From the NCBI GenBank assembly GCA_000507305.1, contig DF241551.1, forward strand, positions 1-64,000: 64,000 nucleotides of DNA, given 5' to 3'. Source of the stretch: Breviolum minutum Mf 1.05b.01 (taxonomy: Eukaryota; Sar; Dinophyceae; Suessiales; Symbiodiniaceae). The stretch's first letter is position 1, and each line of letters opens with the position of its first letter. A program made the position numbers and the translations under genes. The notes below the pieces were generated by a model that was not told the origin of the DNA, made no database searches, and saw only the letters and a program-made list of their open reading frames with translations. This document shows positions 11,254 to 22,111 of this stretch, piece after piece.

Positions 11254-12600
11254 AGGCCCTGAGAGGTGGCTTCCAGAGTTGCGCGAGCGCCGACGCTGCT
11301 TGAATCGAGAAAGTTGATCACACCTAGACATGATATTTTTGAAGGACCTCCAGAAATATTCATTCTTTTTCATGTCTCATGATCTTACAAGTTTCTGTGC
11401 TATAGTGTGGTCGTTCCAAGCGATCGGGCCACAAACCACAGCCCCGTATCAGTATAGAGGTACTGATAAAGCGGCAGAAATGGTTTTCCGTAGAGAGGTC
11501 AGCGACAGACTTTCTCCACCGCACAGGTTATCCAGGTCTTGTCTCTGTGACCCATGTGGAGCTCTTTTGCCCGGACGAGTCCTTTGGTTATAGTTGGGAT
11601 ATCTTAGGATCCATCCTTGGGTGAAATCCGTGAACAACATGATATATAAAGTCTTACAAAGTGATATTTCAAGTCTCAATGGAAAGTAGGAGTGAAAATT
11701 CCTCTTCCTTTATGCCAACCTCAGCGGCCCATTCGTTGGAGTTGACACGATGCACAAATCTAGGTTATGTACACGTTTTCAGATATATGATATCTTCCAG
11801 GGTTTCGTTTTTTGCCCGCCGTCGTTGATTTTTTTCAGTTGGCTTTTTCCACTCCTACGCGTCAATTCTTGGGAGAATTAACATGTGACATTGTGTAGAA
11901 GCCAAGAAAGCTTCCAGTGAACCACATGAAACTATCCATCACTATCCATCACTATCCGATATCCCAATTGGAAACCACATTTTTCTTCAAAAAAACCATT
12001 GGCTTCGTGAGGATGGATATCTTGTCAGCCTGGGCCTTTCTTCCGATGACGGAGGACCTGGAACGCCACGAGCGGCTCCGGGCCTATAGCCTCTATGAGG
12101 CGCAGTGAGAATTCCTAAGATTCCTGAAATTTCTGATGTTTTTCTCATGTTTTTTTCTGTTTCCTCTTGCCAATCGTTCTCAGTTTCCGACCCCATTTTG
12201 GGATTGTCACTTTGTTACTGGTTCTGTAGGTAGGTGAACTGTTGCAATTGGCCTAATACTTACTTGGCCAATGGCTAAACTTTCAACTTTTTTGGATTAC
12301 ATATGGAAAATAAAGTTCAAACTTTTATCTCAGGGTTCCATTGGCTAAGTAAGAATACGTCATGTTCAGAAGCGACCAAACAGAGCTCTTCAGCTGGAAG
12401 TATCGAAAAGGAGGATTGAACGACCAGGACACCAGGTGCATCAAATATGGGCTTTCTTCGACGTGTGAAAATTCGGTGAAAATCTAAAATCAAATCCTCC
12501 GCTTCACCAGGGACGCAAGAAGGAACGTTACTGTTCACCTCAGCGAGCACCCAGGAGGGGATCACCCAGATCATGCCTCGGGGCCTTGATGAACCCAGGG
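11254..12600 (+). CDS. scattered candidate exons, unknown gene
   Basis: Exon-like stretches are 11255-11304 (PERWLPELRERRRCLNRES), about 11400-11550 (SFQAIGPQTTAPYQYRGTDK then AAEMVFRREVSDRL), about 12000-12108 (TEDLERHERLRAYSLYEAQ) and 12362-12475 (MFRSDQTELFSWKYRKGGLN, GT donor). From 12511 a Pro/Arg-rich or Thr/Gln-rich frame follows, depending on phase. Each sits near an AG acceptor, but phases do not chain uniquely. No family is recognised. Confidence 0.3.
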
Positions 12601-12604
12601 ATTT

Positions 12605-13576
12605 TGTGTTTTTTTTGGTGAATCAAGCATGATTCGTTGCCACCATACTTGTATAAAGTGGAATGGATCCAGGGAAATGTCTTGGGGAATGTCAATTTGG
12701 GGGAATATCTAAAAGCTGCATCACGTAGTCAAAAATGGCATAGGAAGCGGATTGCTTTGTTGATAGTTTGTGTCAATACCTTTTGGATCCTTCTAGTGTC
12801 CTGGTGAACAAACATCCTGATTGCGCATGTTTTCGAAAACGATGACATTTTGGTTCTGGGAAATGCAATTAATTTCTGCAATTAAATTGCAAAGAAAATT
12901 CCCAGTGACTCATGACTGACTGACGTCGCTGTTGCCAGTCGTTGTTGCATGTGTGGAGAACGAGTTTCCTTGCTGCACATTGCGGGTGACATGAAGTCCG
13001 GACCCCAAAAAACTCAGAAATCAGCTTGGCAGATCCAATTTGTTTCCAGAAATGGATGCAATGTATAATGTAATATACAGTAATGGATATGATGTATATC
13101 ATGTTTCTTGGTTCACACTGAGGTGAGCAAAGGATGCATTTGATTTTGCATTTTTGCTTTCACGGATTTCTTTGACAGGAATTGGCCCGCAATGCAAGCG
13201 CTGCTCCGAGCTTATTTGCCACCTTTCAAGGTTCTAAGCTGCCATGTTTTTTTGGTTTTCAGTGCGAACACAACCACACTGTGTGCAATAGTCAGTGTAA
13301 AGTCCTGTTGTGGATCTTTGTTTTTTCATAGTCTCAATAGTGCAGTGATGACTATCCACCATATGAGATGAGGAGTAAACAACCATGATTTAAACGGTAG
13401 TGCCTGTCCCCCCGTATTGGTTTAGATGGAGCTTCGACAGAAATACCATATTCTTGAGATGGGTTAATCATCTCCGCTTCACCAGCAATTGCTTTCCAAA
13501 TGGGATCGAAAAAAACAGAGACCTTACCCAAACAAGGATTATGTTTTGCCACAGCATCTGTTTCCACCATTTCCAG
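12605..13576. other. mostly intron-like or intergenic sequence
   Basis: One small exon-like piece, 13182-13229 (ELARNASAAPSLFATFQ), follows a GACAG acceptor. Otherwise AT-rich sequence without convincing coding frames on either strand. Confidence 0.3.
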
Positions 13577-14285
13577 GACATGCCTTTAAATCCGTTTGAT
13601 GACGCCTTATCTCGTGTGTGGACTGGTGGCAGCCAACGTTTGCAGCATCTCGATGCAAGGAGAATATCCAGCCTTATTTTCATTTGAGAATCTTTAACTT
13701 CTAGTTTCAGTGCATACTGCAAAGGGTCCAAAAGTTTGCTTCCTATGCATGAAATGTTGGCTCCAATGGGTCGACAATGCAAACAAAAACAAGCTTTGGG
13801 TGGATGAACAGAGAAATGAGACCAAAAGAGAGCACTAAAAAAGTATGAGGGTTTCAAGAACCATTCAAAATTAACGAGACATCACCATGGCCAGTTCTGC
13901 TACCAACATCACAACTGGTGGAGTTTCCCATAGTTTGCAGGCTACTACCACTACTAACGCTATTCGTTTCGTGAAGGCTCACCTCTTAGGATTACAACCA
14001 TCAAACTTAGGAAAAAAGATGTCCGTTGGATTCTTCGAGAATTTACCTTATACAAAAAAGTACCACCACTTTCAAAACTCTTGTAACTTTTTGAATTGAT
14101 GTATTGGATTTGATATATTTGATCATGATCGAACCGTCAAACCTCTTGTGAGATGGGAATCGGAATTTGCGACGCGGTTTCACTCAGGAAGATCCAAAGC
14201 CAAACGACCGAAACGGCCGTCCGGGCCGCAAAGATGAACCTTGGCTCGTCAAGCGATGTTTGTTGCGCTGGGCTCCCAGATCTTC
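13577..14285 (+). CDS. candidate exons of an unknown gene
   Basis: Exon 13577-13659 has a CCAG|GAC acceptor, reads DMPLNPFDDALSRVWTGGSQ then RLQHLDA, and ends at a probable GA donor. An ATG at 13887 in good context (ATCACCATGG) starts MASSATNITTGGVSHSLQAT. Exon 14188-14285 has a CTCAG|GAA acceptor and a GT donor and reads EDPKPNDRNGRPGRKDEPWL then VKRCLLRWAPRS. The pieces are plausible singly. Whether 13887 is a new gene start or an internal exon cannot be told from sequence alone. Confidence 0.3.
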
Positions 14286-14465
14286 GTTGGGTTTTTTGAA
14301 GGGTTTAGGAAGGAGCAGATAGCTAACGACACCATGAAACTGAAGAAAGGAATGATGAGACCATGAACTGTTTGAAGTCGCAGTTTTTCATGCTTGCTGG
14401 ACATGTTTTGTTGTTTTGCATGTTTTTCCTGTTTGGACATTCAGTCCTGAAACCCTCGAAAATCC

Positions 14466-14660
14466 TTGAAACCCAATGTGGACATCAAGTGGTTTCACCA
14501 CGACCATGCACTAACGACCATCAAACCCTTGGGCCTGCGACGCTTTATCTCGCCAGACTCCAGGATGGGTTTACAAGCTTTGTTTGGTCGGTGTACTACC
14601 CTACGATGTCAGGCCCGGATATGGTTTTTCTGGAGTTTTGTCAGGCCCAAAATTTCCTTC
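14466..14660 (+). CDS. candidate exon, unknown
   Basis: One of three overlapping open plus-strand frames reads VDIKWFHHDHALTTIKPLGL then RRFISPDSRMGLQALFG. A second frame is also open, so the choice is by protein sense only. No recognised motif. Confidence 0.25.
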
Positions 14661-14709
14661 GCAGCGAATGTATAAACCCAAAATCATCAACATCAGTACG
14701 AGTATGAAG

Positions 14710-15527
14710 TGTTTCACAATTTCGCCATCCAAATCTTACCGCAAAAAGTAAACTATACTCGGACATTTTTAAGAGTGCCCAGGCATCAGACATCGGCTAT
14801 TTGGATCCTCGGTATAACAATATCACCTGATTCCGATCAGTTGCTGAAATGTCTCTAAGTCCCTAACATGGAGTTGACACAACTTGTGGAACGGTCCACA
14901 AGCAACACATCGTTCTTGCGTTCCATTGGTACTGCGAACAGTTTGTTGCCATCACTCTACTTGGGTTAGGTATTTGGTTAGAATCATCACACCGTTGCTT
15001 CTACGATTAAAAAATCTATGTGTTTTGTTTCTACTTGGTGTTACCTGAGCGTTGCAAAATCCAAGGATTATGTGGTAGTGCCTTTCGAAAAGCTCTCTTT
15101 GCCAACCAAAGTGGAGGCGAAGCTTTGGGCTGAATCAGCATCGATTAAGCTCATGTTAGTGATTGAAAAATAGCAAACCATCGATAAGAAATCGAAATGG
15201 TCTTACAAAATTATCATAACATACACTGAAATATGACAATGCAACCTATGAAAATCAGAATTCATCCATAGCCTTGTATCCCGTTTGTATCGATCATAAG
15301 TAGCAATGAACGTCCGCCATTTGTCACTTTGCCACAGTGTTTGGCTTGTAGGTGGAAACCACGGCCGCGAACGATGTCCACGTGCTGATTGGTATCGAGT
15401 CGCATTCAGGTAGGGCAGGGAGGAAAGCAAAGTCCTCTCAAACATGAGACGGAAATAAACGAAACCTTGTCATCCATTTCCAAGTAAAAGTACAATGATG
15501 AGGCCGGATTCACCTAACGTGACTCAG
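14710..15527. other. no supportable gene
   Basis: AT-rich sequence. Short open frames exist on both strands, without paired splice sites or motif support. Confidence 0.3.
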
Positions 15528-15715
15528 AAATCACTTTGTTTCTGGGTATGAGCTGGCAAAAACATGAGACAGCTGGGATGTCGCTAACAGCAGGCAATAC
15601 GAGTGCAACTTGCCAGGATTGGAATTGGTTGTCAATGGTGGCGCTGAAAAAGTGTCTTGGACGAATCGATTTTGCTGGGATTGATAGTCCTTCCAACACG
15701 AGAGGCATCGCTTAA
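15528..15715 (+). CDS. candidate 3'-terminal exon, unknown protein
   Basis: After a GACTCAG acceptor the frame runs to a TAA at 15713-15715. It contains MSWQKHETAGMSLTAGNTSA, then QDWNWLSMVALKKCLGRIDF and SPSNTRGIA at the end. A minus-strand frame over the same bases is also open; the plus strand is preferred because its acceptor and direction match the neighbours. Function unknown. Confidence 0.35.
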
Positions 15716-16148
15716 TTGAACTTCATAGCTCATTGAGCCAATGGCTATACCTTAAACTCTTGAACCAATGGGGTACGGGTAAGCCCAGTTTGCCAGAGTT
15801 GTCAGTAAGGGTCAGAATTCCCCTTGAAGGGTCGCCAGAAGCCATTTGTTAAGACTTTGGCGAAGTGAGGGCGGATATTTCACCTGCCCTTCCAACAAGG
15901 CATAGATTCATATTGCAAGAGTTTGCAAATTGTTTTCAGCCGAGAGAATTGATGTGGAAATGGTGGACGACTTTCAGTGCGAGAGGTGATTCTTACCAGA
16001 ATTGGATGTGAAGCTTTTCCATTGAAAAAGGAATTTGCAAAGCTTTCAAAAATTTGATGGAAAAGCTTAGTATGGATATCTTATTTATCCATATATATAA
16101 TATATATATATTTATCTATTTAATAAAGTCGTTTTGGTCACCCAAGGC

Positions 16149-16896
16149 CAGTTGCTTGCGCTGGGTGCGTAGCGCTCCAGCCTCAAAGACGTCGGAGGCA
16201 TGGAGCATGAGGTGGGCCAATTTCAACTGCCACTGAGGTACTCCCATGGAGCAATATATGATGTGTACTATATGGTATACCTGGTATACTATATTAGTAT
16301 TATATTGGTTATATATATATATATATCATTACATGTACGTAGTATGTGTGCTCAATCTACTTGGAAATTTAATTTTTGAACTATTTTGGAACTCCCAATG
16401 CATGATTTTGCCAAGCCTCAAGGCCCAGAAGTTTTGCTTTTGGCAGGCGCGAGATCATGTGCGTGCCGTATGTGGCAGAAGGTCGCATACCTGATGAAGA
16501 AGGACGCAAGCGACGCACGGGTGAGATTTCTTGTGGTCAACCCAGTGGTTTTACTACAATGCATTGAACTTCCACAAGTGGAACATGGCATATCCCTAAG
16601 CAAAAAAATCTTACAACAACAACATGTCCAGAATGACAGTTCCGAATCCAAGTTCTTTGTCGAGTTTGGAAAAAAGCATGCTGAGTAGCAAAAAGCATGC
16701 TGAGAACTGATATGTCCAAAACCTGACTTCGTTTCCATTCTTAGTTTGCAATCTTTTGGATGACTTCTCAAAGAAGTTGTATATGACGTACTATAACCTT
16801 TCGTTTCATGTCTCAGGGATTAACTGTAAATGAGTCAGCGGAAAAAAATACATTCGATCATGTTTGGGACTCAGCTACTCAAGGGAAGCTAGCAAG
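16149..16896 (+). CDS. three candidate exons, unknown gene
   Basis: About 16149-16234 (CCAAG|GCC acceptor, GA donor) reads SCLRWVRSAPASKTSEAWSM. About 16390-16519 contains GPEVLLLAGARSCACRMWQK then VAYLMKKDASDAR and runs into a GTGAGA donor. 16817-16896 (TCTCAG|GGA acceptor, GT donor) reads GLTVNESAEKNTFDHVWDSA then TQGKLA. The direction is consistent but phase linkage is unproven. Confidence 0.3.
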
Positions 16897-17541
16897 GTTT
16901 CACATCGTGGCAGGTTTCAGTTGGAAGAGCTTCTCCATATCACTAGGTGCTTTGGCATGCAGGGTGGAAGGTAGTTTAGCAAAAACTCGATTCTAGAATG
17001 TTTGTAACAAACCGCTTAGGGGTGTCAAATTTGAAACGAACCTGCCAGAGAGTTGTATCAAACTTAGTTCACACTTGAAATATATTGAGTATGGTATAAG
17101 TTTGAAGCGATTTCATTGATTGTTCCCTTTATTTGGTATCTCGTCTTACCTCAGAGTGTTGTATGCCCCTCTTTCCCAACAGGAACATCTTGTTGACCAA
17201 ATGCCAAAACCTGACATAATGTGACCCTGGAACTTCCATTCGAAAACATATTGCCATTAAGTTGTTCTGCTTGCATAGTTACATCAAAACGCCGCCATGG
17301 GTCTCGATTTAGGTCAGATTTGGTAGCCAAAGTGCATTCTCACGAGTGAAGCTACTGTATAGGGCCTGGCAGGTCATCTCACAAATCCCATCGGTACTAT
17401 TTGTTCATGTCATTGGCGAAATATTGTTAAAAATGTGTTCATATGTTTTTACCATTTACTACCACAAACCGAACAAACTATCTATAGAGAAACTTACAAA
17501 CCGTACGTTTCCAGGGTTTGGGGTGGCTGTGGTCTAATGAG

Positions 17542-17696
17542 AAACCCTGCCGTACCAAGACCTGGATGGCCTCATCTTGGTGCAGTTTCCAGATGCCGAG
17601 TTTGGCAACTTTCTACCCGAGGTGGATTTCTCGATGTCTCCGTTTCGTCGAGATATTTCGGATAATCTTAAGAGATCACCAGAAGTCATGGCTTGA
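17542..17696 (+). CDS. 3'-terminal exon of an unknown gene
   Basis: After an ATGAG acceptor, one frame reads TLPYQDLDGLILVQFPDAEF then GNFLPEVDFSMSPFRRDISD and ends KRSPEVMA with TGA at 17694-17696. An alternative frame starting at 17518 is open across the same bases but less protein-like. No family recognised. Confidence 0.4.
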
Positions 17697-18146
17697 AAGT
17701 TGGGTGGAAGGATCTTGCAGTACATTGTACATTTAGATGTTCAAATGCCAAATGAAGATATGGGTAATTTTTGTTGCTGACATAGGCCACTTGATGCCAC
17801 TTGCATGTATAGTTTAGTTTGGGATGAAGAAGTGCCCAGGCTTCGCAGGCTTCGTGTTGTGTTTCGAGAACCATGTGAAGCTCATGTGCTCTCTTCAGGA
17901 ACCGCTCAACATCTTAAAAGCAAGACGTGATTTGACCATCAGCATCGGCATCGTGGCAGCGCTGATAGAAACTGAATATGAAACATGCAGTGAAACCTTG
18001 TAAGATGAGACTACGTGACTACTCATTGTCATCATAATTGTCATCATAGTTTTCAGGGACCCCCCATTGTCTCACTTGTCCTGAGACCTTGATTTCTTCC
18101 TATCAAATTCGTATCAAAGTTGAAATCAACCTTTTCCTTCAATAAG

Positions 18147-18296
18147 GTACCTTCTACAACTTTGAGAGCAAATGGTCCGTTTGCTTGGGCGATGCAGAAA
18201 AACTCTCCAAGCGCGTGTGAACATTTGAGTCTATGGCAACCTGGTGCCAAACTGGTCTTATTCGATGCAGCTGATTTGGATTCCAACTTAGACTAG
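18147..18296 (+). CDS. 3'-terminal exon of an unknown gene
   Basis: After AATAAG the frame reads VPSTTLRANGPFAWAMQKNS then PSACEHLSLWQPGAKLVLFD and ends AADLDSNLD with TAG at 18294-18296. A minus-strand frame of similar length overlaps (18053-18286), so strand is the main uncertainty. Confidence 0.35.
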   Translation, partial: VPSTTLRANGPFAWAMQKNSPSACEHLSLWQPGAKLVLFDAADLDSNLD

Positions 18297-19203
18297 GCGG
18301 GAAATTGGTGGCAGTTGACAGTTGGGATCAAAGATGGGTCATGATTTGGGTCGAAGGTTTGGTGAAAAGAGTGAAAAGTCAAACAGAAGATTGAAGTATT
18401 TCCCATTCACATTCCGGAGGAAAAAAGGAAATATAGTTAGTATAGACGTATATAGACTATATAGATCTATAATGTATACATATGTATACAATATACGTGT
18501 ACTTTGAGTCTTTGAATGATGGATTTGTTGTGGCTGGACTGCACCACTTGACTCAAAAATCCCCTCGGTGTTGGATTTGTGGATTTTGATGAGAGGCATT
18601 TGCGAGGCAAATTTCAAGCCAACCCTGGCGGACAGGCCATGAATATCAGCTATGCATGCTTTAATCTAGTTTCTTGTGCATACTATGGAAAATCCTTGTT
18701 GGTCTAGATGTTCTTTTCCGAGATTGACATGGCCAGCGTTGTTCACAAAATTTGAAGGATTCAACATGTCAAGGGGGGGGGGGCAGGGCGCGCAAACAAT
18801 TCAGCAAGTGCAACAAGTGCCAGACCTTCAACTGCAACCGCAACTTGTTTGTTTTGTTTTTTGTTCGAAGATTTGTTGCAATGCAGAGTTTTTCCAACAC
18901 CGCGATCCAATCAAACAGTCGTAGAACCCAGCGTTTTCACAGACAAACTCGTTACGACTTTAGCGAATCATGGCTAGCTCTTCTTTCAAAAAAGGCACAT
19001 GCTACACGTCGTACACATAATATCGTGTTGGCACTACAGTTGCCATACTGACTTGGTTGAAAAGAGGTATGTCGTTGAAATGTGGAATTAACATGGAATA
19101 ATTGGATAAACATGGCGGATGTTTTGGGGCACTGAATTGCTCATATTTGTGAGGCTTTGAATTGAAACATCATGACTCATGTGTGCTGGTATTTTTTCCA
19201 CAG

Positions 19204-19271
19204 TGCAAACGGCAATGACGAACCCGATCAAAATATACATAACTGTGCTAAGGAAATGCAACACTTCAGAG
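19204..19271 (+). CDS. internal exon, unknown gene
   Basis: TTCCACAG acceptor, frame ANGNDEPDQNIHNCAKEMQH then FR, ending at a strong GTAAGA donor at 19272. The splice sites on both sides make this a good internal exon. Its downstream intron opens directly into a triplet microsatellite. Partner exons are not identified with confidence. Confidence 0.45.
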
Positions 19272-19278
19272 GTAAGAA

Positions 19279-19280
<2 letters not shown>

Positions 19281-19332
<52 letters not shown>

Positions 19333-19395
19333 GACCACCACCACCACCACCACCACCACCACCACCACCACCACCACCACCACCACCACCACCAC
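19281..19395 (+). repeat. compound microsatellite (CTA)~17-(CCA)~20
   Basis: Pure CTA triplets at 19281-19332, then after one G pure CCA triplets to about 19394. It begins nine bases inside the intron opened by the GTAAGA donor at 19272. Long poly-Thr, poly-Leu/Pro, poly-Val, poly-Gly/Ser and poly-Trp frames here are repeat by-products. Confidence 0.95.
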
Positions 19396-20337
19396 TGCGC
19401 AAGTGATTGCTGTCGACGATGTGAATTTATTTTGGCAGGATTGAAGAACCCAAATGTATGCCAGTTTTGATGATTCCCCCCCAAAATACTGGACTGTTTG
19501 GTAGCAACTCGCACTGTTCATGTTTTTGTTGAAGGGAAATTGAATCATGCAAAAAGTGCATCCTTGTGGTGCAGTGCAGGTACAACGTGGATGCCAGTGC
19601 CAGTGCATTGCATTTTTGCCTTTGAATCACAGCGGGCTTCACACAACAAACCAACGTTCCTTAGAGGTTTGTGGCATGTAGACATAGATTCCTGGCTAAA
19701 AACATCGAGAAACGAGACCTTCACCTGAAGTCACCCGAAGTGATTCTTATTTTTGAAGAAAATATCCATCAAAGATTTGTCATTGTCTTTGAGTTTTAAC
19801 CGGGTCAATGGTGATTGGTGAAAACCCATATCCACAGTGGGATCTCTCGTTTCAACACTTTGGCCCATTCTGCATGTTCACTCTTTGCGGGTTTTGAGGA
19901 TGGTGAGCAGCTGCTTTGCCGGGTGGTTGACATCAACATTGCATTTTGGCACAGCTTGAAGATGATTTTTTTTCGCCGCAGCATGGTTTCCATCATCAAA
20001 TTGGTGAAGGCTTAACTCAAAGAGTGTTTGCTTATGTTTGCTCGAGGGTTGGTTCAGGGGTTCTTGAGTGTCATGCTTGCTTGAGGATGGGCTCAGGGGT
20101 TCTGTCTTCGATGGTCCATCCCTACCGATGCTTGGCTTGGACTTGGAGGGTGCTTCTGTGGATGTTTTTCAGTGATGCATGCGATCGATGAGCCGATCAA
20201 GATGATTCAACAGGGTGCAGCAAAATGACAATTTTGCCGGTTTGCCAGGTGGGAAATAGATGTAATATCGCAAATGACAAGCAATGAAACACAAGTGGTT
20301 TATTTGCTAAACGGCCACATCACCTGCAGCTGCTGGT

Positions 20338-20526
20338 TCAAGTTCTGAAAGCTCCGGCTATCTTTGCTTTCCTGTGGCTTTTTGCCCAAGACTGAGAAAA
20401 GGGGTAGACAGAGAAGACCTTGTGATAGGAATCTGCAGTGACCAAGTGGACAAACGTCAGTGGACATGTCATGACCTCCTTCAAACAGCGTTCAATAACT
20501 TGTTTGTCACTAGTTGATTTGATCAA
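20338..20526 (-). CDS. conserved antisense open frame, unknown
   Basis: On the minus strand the frame contains KSTSDKQVIERCLKEVMTCP, then TFVHLVTADSYHKVFSVYPF, and ends KIAGAFRT. The second block copy (49587-49775) keeps this frame with only three conservative-looking replacements (V/F, Y/C, V/I), a pattern expected of coding sequence. It could be the terminal exon of a minus-strand gene. Function unknown. Confidence 0.35.
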   Translation of the reverse strand: MIKSTSDKQVIERCLKEVMTCPLTFVHLVTADSYHKVFSVYPFSQSWAKSHRKAKIAGAFRT

Positions 20527-20759
20527 GTTTAGGCGTGCAAGGCATGAAAAATCATGATGTGTGTGTCTGTGTGTCTAAGGTATTTTGGCATAAGACATGA
20601 AGGCCTTTGCGTTGATCGACGCTTGGCCAGCATCCAGTGATTTGCTACTTGTGAAAGTTTAGCTTCTATGAAGTTTTATGAGGCTATGCTGCATGATCTT
20701 ATGTTTAAATTCATTTTTCATGGGGCGTCCAGAAACATTGTGTTAACAGAAATCCTCAA

Positions 20760-20879
20760 AAATTCATTGCAACTTCGGAAGACCCCGAGGCCACAGATTC
20801 TTCGGGACCAATGGCTGTGCCAGACAATGGCTACTGGGATCCGCATGTCGATGCAGAATATGTGAAGAAAAGTGTCTAA
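20760..20879 (+). CDS. 3'-terminal exon, unknown protein
   Basis: The frame reads KFIATSEDPEATDSSGPMAV then PDNGYWDPHVDAEYVKKSV and ends at a TAA. In the duplicate at 50000-50120 the same frame is kept but TAT (Tyr after DAE) is TAG, truncating it by six residues. An acidic, Pro-containing tail of unknown function. Confidence 0.4.
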   Translation, partial: KFIATSEDPEATDSSGPMAVPDNGYWDPHVDAEYVKKSV

Positions 20880-21026
20880 GAAATGTACGAACTTGGGTTT
20901 GTTGACACAAACATCAATAGATTCCAGGATTGTCAATTCTAGAATTCACCTTTTGTTTTTGTGAAGAGTTGTTTTTTACGAGCCACTATAGCTCGGCCGT
21001 TTCCATTAGGTCATAAAATCCTCTTT

Positions 21027-21125
21027 CGGAAGTGGCTCAATAATTTGCAATTGCCTGGCATTGTTTTGTAAGTTTAAAGTACATGAGTTCCCTATGTTTT
21101 ACATGTTATGTGATCTTCAATTATT
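21027..21125 (+). repeat. ~105-bp dispersed repeat, copy 1
   Basis: Starts GGAAGTGGCTCAATA and ends near TTATTTTGAATGAA. Matches 28817-28923 with a few substitutions. No coding frame. Confidence 0.8.
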
Positions 21126-21166
21126 TTGAATGAAGCATTTCAGTAGGATGCCTTGCCATCCCAAGG

Positions 21167-21987
21167 TGACAACTTTTACTCTTTCATCAGAGCAGCTCTT
21201 CACAGCAGCAAGCTGAGCTCTGTTGGCCCACCCTGGAACTTTCACAACTTTTTGCTTGCATAGGCAAAGGCATGAGACGGACATCTTTCTCCTAAGATTG
21301 CAAGAAATGGTTGGTTGGCCTCATATCCACTGGAATCGTAGGTGTTTTTGGGATATCGAATACCATCATTTGCCAAGACACCCATAGAGCTCCCTCATTT
21401 CATGAGAAGCCCAGGTTCCACTACGACTACGGAATGCGAGCTGTGAAAAGTACAATCGAAATGTGTGGCAAGCTGAAGCGAGAGGCTGGCGGATTCCTGG
21501 ATTCTTGTTTTACTGTGTCACTTGAAGTCAATCAAAGCAAGTTCTTTGACCTGGTTTCTTATTTGAATATCATTCCTCAATGCTTCATTTGGTTGCTGTT
21601 TCTGCGATTTTAATTGGAGGTCTTTCCATTCCACTCATCGAAAGTCGTGATTCTTTGATATTCGTTGCGTAGATGTCTTGGGTAGGTTGGAGATCTTCCA
21701 GAAGATCAAATCACCTTGCGTGCTCTGCGAGCTGTGAATGTACCCAAATTCTTGAAGGTGCACAACATGCATGCGACAGTGTTTTCAACCAAAGTCAGGG
21801 AAGTTCGAGGTTCGCCCCTTCAAAAAATGCCAAGACAACAGTAACTAACTACTACCAAATACTGTTCATATATGTTGACCCAGTAAAAAAGGGAAGATGA
21901 TGGTTGTCGATGTGGAACAGCCTTCTCCAAGTTCTCTTGCGCACTCCTCTGCCACGATCTGTTTTGTAGGATGACTTGCCGCTCTTT
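21167..21987 (+). pseudogene. dynein heavy chain fragment (AAA1-AAA2 region)
   Basis: Four small exons in family order: 21167-about 21200 (VTTFTLSSEQL), 21415-21491 (FHYDYGMRAVKSTIEMCGKL then KREAG), 21702-21757 (DQITLRALRAVNVPKFLK) and 21970-21987 (DDLPLF). Joining exon 2 through a GA donor to exon 3 gives KREAG-E-DQITL with intact phase. The HYD(F/Y)G-M-R-A-V-K-S and NVPKFL signatures are diagnostic of dynein heavy chains after the AAA1 module. No P-loop exon was found upstream, and the next expected DLFPG exon is missing where the kinase cassette begins. It is therefore probably a truncated copy. Family assignment is strong. Confidence 0.75.
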
Positions 21988-22111
21988 GAGCCGTCACCTC
22001 AGACTTGAGAGTTCACTTTCCGCTGCTTATATTTTCACTGTGAAATGTTGTCAGTTGGGTGTTCCAAAGGCACTAGACATAGCAGGGAGTGAAAGTTGTT
22101 TCATGATGTTT

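Larger units (their letters stand above)
20084..21015 (+). repeat. dispersed 0.93-kb block, copy 1
   Basis: Collinear and nearly identical to 49329-50272, with scattered substitutions, small indels and a (TG)n length change near 20557. The block carries a plus-strand frame (VFDGPSLPMLGLDLEGASVD), an antisense frame (20338-20526) and a plus-strand 3'-terminal exon ending at 20879. No terminal inverted repeats or target-site duplication are evident, so a segmental duplication is favoured over a transposon. Confidence 0.85.

Noticed and set aside
13468-13857. 129-codon minus-strand open frame
   Set aside because: It overlaps a plus-strand exon with clear acceptor and donor, and has no motif of its own.
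19088-19444. Poly-Gly/Ser, poly-Val, poly-Trp, poly-Leu/Pro and poly-Thr open frames
   Set aside because: All are translations of the CTA/CCA triplet array on different frames.
20084-21015. Transposon interpretation of the 0.93-kb block
   Set aside because: No terminal inverted repeats, target-site duplication, transposase or reverse-transcriptase motif could be seen.
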